NCBI GenBank assembly: GCA_002155105.1
Contig: MUZD01000001.1
Coordinates: forward strand, 434,001-498,000
DNA: 64,000 bases
Source: Sedimentibacter sp. SX930
Lineage (GTDB): Bacteria > Bacillota > Bacilli > Lactobacillales > Aerococcaceae
Direction of reading: 5' to 3'
Every line of letters begins with the position of its first letter. Position 1 is the first letter of the stretch. The position numbers and the translations under genes were made by a program. The notes under the pieces were generated by a model, which saw nothing but the letters and a program-made list of their open reading frames with translations, was not told the origin of the DNA and ran no database searches. Below, piece by piece: positions 7,928 to 15,600 of the stretch.

Positions 7928-9139
7928 ATGAGTAGAGCTTTAATTATTGGTGCCGGTGGCGTTTCCAACGTCGTATGCCATAAATGTGCCCAAAATTCAG
8001 AAGTGTTCGAAGAATTTATGATTGCTAGTCGTACAAAGTCAAAATGCGATGAAATCAAAGATCGGATCGAAAGCGGTATTTATGCTGGGCGTTCCAAAAT
8101 CACGACTGCCCAAGTGGATGCGAACAATGTTCCTGAATTAGTGGCGCTAATCAATGAATACAAACCGGATATCGTGATTAATGTGGCTTTGCCATACCAA
8201 GACTTGACCATCATGGATGCCTGTCTTGAAACAAAAACAGATTATGTCGACACAGCGAACTATGAACCGGAAGATACAGCTAAATTTGAATACAAATGGC
8301 AATGGGATTACCGCGAACGCTTCGAAAAAGCCGGCATCACCGCTTTGTTGGGATCAGGCTTTGACCCGGGCGTAACGAGCGTATTCTCCGCCTATGCCCA
8401 AAAACACCATTTCGACGAAATCCACACAATCGATATCTTGGACTGCAATGGCGGCGACCATGGTTATCCTTTCGCAACCAACTTCAATCCGGAAATCAAC
8501 ATCCGCGAAGTTACCGCAAACGGCAGCTATTGGGAAAACGGTAAATGGATCGAAACGGAACCGATGGAAATCAAACGCGAGTATAACTTCGATCAGGTCG
8601 GCAAAAAAGACATGTACTTGCTGCACCACGAAGAAATCGAATCTTTGGCTTTGAACATCAAAGGCATCAAACGCATCCGTTTCTTCATGACTTTCGGCGA
8701 AAGCTATCTGACGCATTTGAAGGTGTTGGAGAATGTCGGTATGACTTCCATCGAGCCAATCGAATTCGATGGCAAACAGATCGTGCCGCTGCAATTCCTG
8801 AAAGCCGTATTGCCTGACCCAGCTTCATTGGGACCGCGCACTAAAGGCAAAACGAACATCGGAAACATCTTCACCGGCATCAAAGACGGTAAAGAGAAGA
8901 CATACTACATCTATAACGTCTGCGATCATGAAGCATGTTACAAAGAAGTCGGTTCGCAAGCTGTTTCCTACACAACTGGTGTTCCAGCGATGATCGGGGC
9001 AGCTATGGTCTTGACCGGACAATGGAAAAAACCAGGTGTGTACAACATCGAAGAATTTAATCCGGATCCATTCATGGAAGCATTGAACGTCTACGGCTTG
9101 CCTTGGCAAGAGGACTTCAATCCTACCTTGGTCGATTAG
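7928..9139 (+). CDS. Carboxynorspermidine/carboxyspermidine synthase (saccharopine dehydrogenase family)
   Basis: 403 residues. The enzyme joins aspartate semialdehyde to a diamine and reduces the product with NAD(P)H to carboxy(nor)spermidine. An N-terminal Rossmann motif LIIGAGGVSNVVCHKC and the saccharopine-dehydrogenase segments LGSGFDPGVTSVF (about 137) and YPFATNFNPEINIREV (about 180) are visible. I chose ATG 7928 because ACAGGAGGA lies 10 nt upstream; an ATG at 7919 is too close to that site. The decarboxylase follows 9 bp later, which fixes the pathway. The diamine (putrescine or diaminopropane) cannot be read from sequence. Confidence 0.88.
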   Translation: MSRALIIGAGGVSNVVCHKCAQNSEVFEEFMIASRTKSKCDEIKDRIESGIYAGRSKITTAQVDANNVPELVALINEYKPDIVINVALPYQDLTIMDACLETKTDYVDTANYEPEDTAKFEYKWQWDYRERFEKAGITALLGSGFDPGVTSVFSAYAQKHHFDEIHTIDILDCNGGDHGYPFATNFNPEINIREVTANGSYWENGKWIETEPMEIKREYNFDQVGKKDMYLLHHEEIESLALNIKGIKRIRFFMTFGESYLTHLKVLENVGMTSIEPIEFDGKQIVPLQFLKAVLPDPASLGPRTKGKTNIGNIFTGIKDGKEKTYYIYNVCDHEACYKEVGSQAVSYTTGVPAMIGAAMVLTGQWKKPGVYNIEEFNPDPFMEALNVYGLPWQEDFNPTLVD

Positions 9140-9148
9140 GAGGTACGG

Positions 9149-10288
9149 ATGGACACTACAATCGATTTTCAAGCCTTGCCGACACCCAGCTATGTGGTGG
9201 ATGAAACCTTATTGCGCCGCAATCTGGAAATCCTGAAATCGGTCAAGGATCAGACGGGCTGCAAGATTTTGTTGGCCCAGAAAGCTTTTTCGATGTATCA
9301 TTTCTACCCTTTGGTCGCGGAGTATCTGGACGGCACGACCGCCAGCTCTGTCCACGAAGCGCAATTGGGTCATGAGGAATTCGGCAAGGAGACGCATGTC
9401 TTTGCGCCGGCTTTCAAGAAGGAAGAAATGGAGGCGTTGCTCCCGATTGTGGATCACATCGTCTTCAATTCCCCTAACCAAGTGAAGTTGTATGCCGAAA
9501 TGGTGAAAAATAGCGATCGCCCGATCGAAATCGGTCTGCGCGTCAATCCGGAGCTGTCCACTCAGGACCATGCACTCTATGACCCAGCCAGTCCATTTTC
9601 GCGTTTGGGTACGACTGCTGTCAATTTTGATGAAAGCCAAGTCGAACTGTTGGACGGTCTGCATTTCCACACCCTTTGCGAACAGGGTTCCGATGCTTTG
9701 GAAGCGACACTGGTCGCATTCGAGGAGAAATTCGGGAAATACTTGCATGGCATGAAATGGGTGAACTTCGGAGGCGGACATCATATCACCAAAGAAGGAT
9801 ACGACATCGCCAAATTGGTGAAAATCGTCAACTACATCAAAGAGAAATATGCTGTGCAAGTCTATCTTGAGCCTGGCGAAGCGATTGCTTTGAATGCGGG
9901 CTTCCTTGTTGCGAGTGTGCTGGAAACGACCTACAACCAGATGAATCTGGCGATTCTGGATACATCAGCGACTTGCCACATGCCTGACGTATTGGAAATG
10001 CCTTACCGTCCGTTCATCATCGGTTCCGGCGAAGCGGATGAGAAGGCACATACATACCGTTTGGGCGGACAGACTTGCTTGGCAGGTGACGTCATCGGGG
10101 ATTATTCTTTCGATGAACCTTTGAAGGCGGGCGACCGCCTGATTTTCACGGACATGGCTATCTATTCCATGGTGAAGAACACGACCTTCAACGGCATCCA
10201 ACTGCCGGCCATCGCTGCCCATACGGTCAAAGACGGCACGAAAGTCATCAAGACCTTTGGCTACGAAGATTTCAAATCAAGACTATAG
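9149..10288 (+). CDS. nspC: Carboxynorspermidine decarboxylase
   Basis: 379 residues of the fold-type III PLP decarboxylases. It removes the carboxyl group from carboxy(nor)spermidine to give (nor)spermidine. The PLP lysine is K45 in LLAQKAFS. HFHTLCEQ (about 170) and GGGHHIT (about 208) are phosphate- and substrate-site segments, and the SATCHMPDVLEMPYRP stretch near residue 272 is characteristic of NspC rather than of LysA. It forms a two-gene operon with the synthase upstream and ends at a terminator. Together they make triamines without S-adenosylmethionine. Confidence 0.92.
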   Translation: MDTTIDFQALPTPSYVVDETLLRRNLEILKSVKDQTGCKILLAQKAFSMYHFYPLVAEYLDGTTASSVHEAQLGHEEFGKETHVFAPAFKKEEMEALLPIVDHIVFNSPNQVKLYAEMVKNSDRPIEIGLRVNPELSTQDHALYDPASPFSRLGTTAVNFDESQVELLDGLHFHTLCEQGSDALEATLVAFEEKFGKYLHGMKWVNFGGGHHITKEGYDIAKLVKIVNYIKEKYAVQVYLEPGEAIALNAGFLVASVLETTYNQMNLAILDTSATCHMPDVLEMPYRPFIIGSGEADEKAHTYRLGGQTCLAGDVIGDYSFDEPLKAGDRLIFTDMAIYSMVKNTTFNGIQLPAIAAHTVKDGTKVIKTFGYEDFKSRL

Positions 10289-10302
10289 TTTTTAAATTAG
10301 GG

Positions 10303-10327
10303 CTGTCTCTGAGGAGGCAGTTTTTTT
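10303..10327 (+). terminator. Rho-independent terminator after nspC
   Basis: CTGTCTC pairs with GAGGCAG (one wobble) over a 4-nt loop, then T7. Confidence 0.75.
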
Positions 10328-10333
10328 GCTGTT

Positions 10334-10462
10334 CTCCGGCGAGGGGGGCTTGTCCGGAGTTGAGGACCACATTCTGATGGTCTCCTCCTGTGGGCAGAAG
10401 CCCCCTCGGAGAAGAGACATAATATTACCTGTCTACTCCGGCGAAAGAAGCCTCGCCGGAGT
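10334..10462. repeat. Intergenic hairpin-triplet repeat, locus B
   Basis: Hairpins: CTCCGG 10334-10339 with CCGGAG 10354-10359; a middle unit about 10379-10418 with GTCTC/GAGAC-type arms; and ACTCCGGCGA 10435-10444 with TCGCCGGAGT 10453-10462, a perfect 10-bp stem with an 8-nt loop. Spacing is about 50 bp, as in loci A and C, and the array again follows a terminator. Confidence 0.7.
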
Positions 10463-10523
10463 TGCGGGGCAAAAAATGTACAGCCATTGAAAATACAATA
10501 TGGCTGCAAACGATTTGGTTCAA

Positions 10524-10552
10524 GTGACAAAACCGGACGTGTCCGGTATAAT
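10524..10552 (+). promoter_or_regulatory. Promoter of the CapA-like gene
   Basis: GTGACA (10524-10529), 17 bp, TATAAT (10547-10552). It lies 46 bp before the start codon. Confidence 0.7.
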
Positions 10553-10598
10553 CAAATTGTCGAATATTGCGCATAATTCCAATAGAAAGGGGAATGAC

Positions 10599-11777
10599 AT
10601 GAGGAGAAAAATGGTAGTGTCATCGATGGCGGTACTGGCTTTATGGGGGTGCGCGAATGAACCGGATACGGTTTCTGAAGTTGCATCCGCAAATGACTCT
10701 TCCGAACAAAAGGATGTTGCAGCAGTAGCTGAGGAGGAGAAAGTCATTTCCTTCATCGGAGTCGGGGACAACCTGATCCACGATTCTATTTTCCGGGATG
10801 CGGAACTGGCGGACGGCACTTATGATTTCAAATTTATCTACGAGAATGTGGCGGAGGATATCGAAGAAGCCGATATTGCTTTCCTGAACCAGGAAACAAT
10901 CAGCGCTGGGGACGATTATGCCTATTCCGGCTATCCGGCATTCAATACACCACCCGAAATCGCCCAGGACATGAACGATCTGGGATTTGATTTGGTCAAC
11001 GGCGCAACGAACCATGCACTTGATTTTGATTATCCCGGCGCCCTCAATTCCCTGGCAGTCTGGAATGAACAGGAAAATGTTGTCTACACGGGCATCTATG
11101 AGAGCCAGTCGGATCGCGATGAAATCCGGACGATTGAAAGGGATGGCGTCACGTTCTCTTTCTTGACCTATACTTACGGGACGAACGGTATTCAGCCCGA
11201 CACCTCCTATCGCGTTTCGTACTTTGATGAAGCGCTGATTCGTCAGGATGTGGCCAATGCCAAAAACGTCAGCGATGTTGTCATTGTTTCGGCGCATTGG
11301 GGTGACGAAAACACGCAGGAAGTCAATGAAATGCAACGCACGTATGCCCAACTGTTCGCCGACTTGGAGGTCGATGTCGTCATCGGGACCCATCCGCATA
11401 TTCTACAGCCGATCGAGTGGGTCACCGGAGTAAATCAAAACAAAACACTCGTGGTCTATTCGTTGGGGAATTTCATCGCGCATTCAATGACTGATTACAA
11501 TACGCTCGGCGGCATGGTGACTTTCGATTTTGTCGTTGCCGATGATGATACGGTGACCGTCGAAAATGTCCAATTCGAGCCTACCGTTTCGCATTATGTG
11601 GCGGATCCGGGGAATGTCGAGAACACAAGGCGTGATTTCAAAATCTACAAGTTGGAAGATTACTCTGAAGAGTTGGCCTCAGAGCATGGGTTGAACGGTT
11701 ATGAAGGATTGCAAGTAACGCCGGATAACTATCTTTCCATGGTGAAGAACGTCATCCCTGCAGAAATGCTGGATTAA
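10599..11777 (+). CDS. CapA-family (PGA_cap) metallophosphatase-like lipoprotein
   Basis: 392 residues. A signal peptide ends in LALWGC with lipobox Cys18, so the protein is probably anchored outside the membrane. The body is a PF09587-type domain: FIGVGDNLIHDSIF (about 49), FLNQETIS, GATNHALDFDYPGALNSL (about 131), VIVSAHWGDENT (about 228) and GTHPHILQPIEW (about 264), carrying likely metal-binding Asp, Asn, Glu and His residues. Relatives take part in poly-gamma-glutamate capsule synthesis or act as phosphoesterases; no capB/C neighbours are present, so the role is open. The start follows AGAAAGGGGAATGAC; the frame extends further upstream, but the promoter lies there. Confidence 0.85.
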   Translation: MRRKMVVSSMAVLALWGCANEPDTVSEVASANDSSEQKDVAAVAEEEKVISFIGVGDNLIHDSIFRDAELADGTYDFKFIYENVAEDIEEADIAFLNQETISAGDDYAYSGYPAFNTPPEIAQDMNDLGFDLVNGATNHALDFDYPGALNSLAVWNEQENVVYTGIYESQSDRDEIRTIERDGVTFSFLTYTYGTNGIQPDTSYRVSYFDEALIRQDVANAKNVSDVVIVSAHWGDENTQEVNEMQRTYAQLFADLEVDVVIGTHPHILQPIEWVTGVNQNKTLVVYSLGNFIAHSMTDYNTLGGMVTFDFVVADDDTVTVENVQFEPTVSHYVADPGNVENTRRDFKIYKLEDYSEELASEHGLNGYEGLQVTPDNYLSMVKNVIPAEMLD

Positions 11778-12673
11778 CGGAAAAAATACAATAATGCATT
11801 TTTTTGAAGGCGTCGGTAATCCGCGGTGCGGCAACCATTTTTTGAAAAGAAACACTGTTGCATCCGAGGCCTTCTGAAAAGTGCTTACTAATTATTGACG
11901 AAACCGCTTATTTATTCTATATTGTATACAGGTAGAAAATCCTATCGTGATATTCTATCCAACCCTGAAAGACTCCTACAACATAAGTCGGTGATAACGT
12001 CACCGCACCACCAGAAATACATCCTCCGCTCAATCCATTGAGCAAACCATCTAATCACTTTCACAAACTTTCTTCCTGAATCAGACAAAACCACCGATTT
12101 AAACAAATGCGTTCGCGTTGAACTTAAGTTTATGATCGGCTCGTTTCACAAGGCATCCCGTAAGTCCCCTTCAGCAAAACATACCCAATTTAACTCTTCA
12201 CATATTTAATTTCAAATACATTCAATGAAAAAATCGCAGAGAAATCAGCATATTTTGTATGCCTATAAAGATTCAATTGAGCAAATGGTGCATGCTTAAA
12301 TCACAAGTGTCACTATCGATAGGTAAGTTGTTTCAACAAACTTATTTAGCATGCGGAAATAGTTATTTTGATATATGTACCTCAAAGGTTGGCTGCCGGC
12401 AATTTTGAAGGCGTCCATTTTATTCGGATACATTATCCGAAAATTCCACGTTTTACCCCTCCCATTGATTATTCCCTGTTCTCGATAGATCCGTTTTGAG
12501 TAAAGCAGTTTGTCACTGTTCATTGTATCCGGTCCTTAAAGGCCCCTGGATTGAATCAAGCAAAGTCCGTATTTTCGGATGATTGGCTAACTTGTGTGAT
12601 TCATCAGCAGTTTCAATCCACTGCGCCAGTCACTTGTACCGTCACTTTCTAAATATAGAGGAGATGGAGGAGT
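11778..12673. other. About 900-bp stretch without a convincing gene
   Basis: No ORF with a credible ribosome binding site was seen. A 13-mer TTTTGAAGGCGTC occurs near 11807 and again near 12403. TTCGGATA-CAT-TATCCGAA (12423-12441) is a perfect 8-bp inverted repeat that could be an operator or small hairpin. On the minus strand around 11955-12140 one frame stays open for about 60 codons (segment GRKFVKVIRWFAQWIERR), possibly a gene remnant, which I could not assign. The promoter of the pilus locus must lie in the right part. Confidence 0.4.
12423..12441. repeat. Perfect inverted repeat upstream of the pilus locus
   Basis: TTCGGATA and TATCCGAA flank CAT. It lies about 230 bp before the pilus start codon and is a candidate protein-binding site or small hairpin. 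Confidence 0.4.
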
Positions 12674-15600
12674 ATGAGAAAAAAACGTTTTTTACTGTTA
12701 GACAGAATTGTCTTTTGGCTGATAACATTGATGACAGTTATGCCATCTTTTTTGTCAGCCTACACCGCAATCGATGTATTAGCCGCAGATATCGGAACCG
12801 TCCAAACATCACTAACGATGGATGATGGGACTGCGAGTGCAACCGGAACGGTCAACGGATCAGGAACCGCTGTTGATTGGGTTGTGACCGTAACAAAATT
12901 TGATTCGGCGGATGAACGGGCACCGAATCTGGAGCTTGAATACAGCAGCGGACTAGGCACACCGTATAATATTAGTACGAATGTTCAACAAATCAATCGT
13001 ACGGATATCGGAGCGGTGACAGTCTTTAGAGGATACACCTACAGCACAGCCGCAGAAACACTCACCATGACTTTCACCACCGATATTACAGACCCCATTT
13101 CCGAAACAGTATCCATCAAAATGCTGGCAGGCACTGTCAACGAAGCAGAATCCGGAACTGTTGAAATTCTCTCATCAGGAAACACAAAAACCATATCTCT
13201 AGCGAATCCGATAGCCAAAGCGGCAGCAGAAGCAGCAGCCCAGGCGGAAGCGGAAGCAGCAGCCCAGGCAGAAGCGGAAGCAATAGCCCAGGCAGAAGCG
13301 GAAGCAATAGCCCAGGCAGAAGCGGAAGCAGCAGCCCAGGCAGAAGCGGAAGCAGCAGCCCAGGCATCATCGGAAACGGCACCCGAGGTTCCAGAAACGG
13401 AAGTCATTGAAGAGGCTCAAGTTGAGCCTGGTAGAGAGCCAGCAGCAACTCCAGAAACAACCGATCTTGCAACGGAAGAAGTTGTTCAGGAAGCTGATAC
13501 CCTTGCACCTCAGGAAGTGACTATAGCTGAAGAGCCATGGATCAAATCCGATTTGGATGATTACCCTCCAGGAGGACTGGTAACATTAACTGGAGCGGGG
13601 TGGACTGAAGATGTAGAAGTAAATATAATCGTAGATGATATCTCGACAGATCCTCAATCTTGGCGTTTGGAAGAAACAATCGCCGTAAATGAGGACGGTA
13701 CCCTAGAATTCAGCTTCAATCTCCCAGAATGGTTCGTTGCCAACTACAAAGTCACCGCAACCGGCGTCACAACCGGAACTGTCGCTGTTACGGAATTCAC
13801 CGATTCCAAGGGAAGCTATAAACTCACCTATTCTGCTTACGATCCCGACTACTATAGTTTCAAAATGCCGAGTGATTACCCGTCATTACCAACAGGGCGG
13901 GCATCTAATCCGATGTTGGGTACTAATAGCACACATACAGTGACATCGTTGATGCCAGACAACCTTGCGCTTGGCCAAATTGTTCCATTCCAAGTAAAGA
14001 TAGATGTCAGCGGGAGTGTAATGCCGGAAAACGGAACAATTAACATGACTCTTGTTTGGGATACAATTACCAATAATTCAGAGGATTTTGGATATGATCC
14101 TGCATATAAAGTACTTGCCGCGTTTGTTGATTATGGTGATCCATATATTTATGATCCCGGCAGTAATGCAACAGTTTCAGGAATCACAAATTCTCCTTTA
14201 TCCGGAACAGAAATAAAGGAAACCATTACTGTAACCGGACTCGATAATGGTGATAAAATTATTGTCGAAATTTGGGTTGTTCTGAAAAAATCAATAGCGT
14301 TAGGTACAGGAAGTAATTTTCAGACTGCGTTAGATAATGCCAAAACAGTAGCTGCATCACCTGAAACAATATCGACTGGGAATCAGACGATCCCTATGCT
14401 GCAAGTGGGGAATTTTTTCTCGGCAGATGCTGATGTAAGCATCATAAAAACTGACTCTCCGGATCCACTATACCCTGGTGAAACCTTGACGTATAACATC
14501 ACTGTCACCAATAATTCTCCAACAGTCGTTGCCAATGGAATCGTCGTGACCGACACACTAGACCCCAATGTGACATTTGTCAGTGCAAGTGATGGCGGAA
14601 CGCACAATGGAGGCCTAGTAACATGGCTACCATTCGCATTAGAACCATTAGCGACTAAAACTTTCACGCTTACGACAACGGTTAATCTGAATGCCCCAAC
14701 TGCCTACGCCGGCACCTTGCCGGATAACCGAGGCAGTAACTTCGTACCAACAACTCTCCCTCTTACCCCCGCTCCGGACCTGTTGAATGTGGTCCGAATT
14801 TTATCCATGGTCACCACAGACCCTTATTTAACAGATAATGCATGGCGTGAGCCAACCAATGTCATTCCGTTGAAAGCCGTGACAGCCTATAAGGTTTGGT
14901 CAGGCGGACCGACAAGTGATCACGTTCCAGTAATCATGGCCCTATACAGACACGTAGGAACGGGCACACCAGAATTGGTGACCGGCGTTACGCCGACCAT
15001 CACTCCAACAACGGGAACAGCAGACATGTTCACCTATACATGGACAGGCTTAGAGACATATAGTCCGACTTTGGAACTCTATATTTACACAGTAGATGAA
15101 GTGAATGAACTCGGGGAATCGATTTCGATTCCGAATTATGTCAAATCGTTCTCCACAAATCCTTTTACTGGTTTCATGACCATCACCAACACTTATCAAA
15201 GTCCGGATACAGATATCAATGCGATCAAACGTTGGGTGAATGGTCCGGAAGATAAACCAACCGTTTATTTCCAACTTTATCGCAAAGCTGGCGAAACCGG
15301 AACGGAAGAGACGGTTGGAACTCCGCAGCTGATAACGGATGTTAACCAAACAGGAACTTATGATGTTCCCGTACCATTCGGTTTGCAGGATGGAACGAAC
15401 ACGGCAGGGGTTGCCTACATCTATTATGTGGATGAAGTGGATGCCTCGGGAACCCGGATATCCATTCCTGGATTCACAAAAACGATTTCTGAAGACGGAT
15501 TGACGGTCACGAACACCTTCAAGCCATCCCTTGTATTGACGAAAGTCGATATTGATGGCGAGACGCCTCTGATTGGTGCTAAGTTTGTTATTTATAGTGG

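Noticed and set aside
10500-10598. Upstream extension of the CapA-like gene
   Set aside because: The region contains the -35 and -10 elements, and the signal peptide begins at 10599 after a good ribosome binding site.
12296-12523. 75-codon minus-strand ORF in the gene-poor region
   Set aside because: No recognisable domain and only a weak ribosome binding site; composition does not look coding.
13039-13407. Minus-strand Ala/Ser-rich ORF over the adhesin repeats
   Set aside because: It is a mirror of the GC-rich 24-bp repeats on the plus strand, has no ribosome binding site, and lies inside a clear coding gene.
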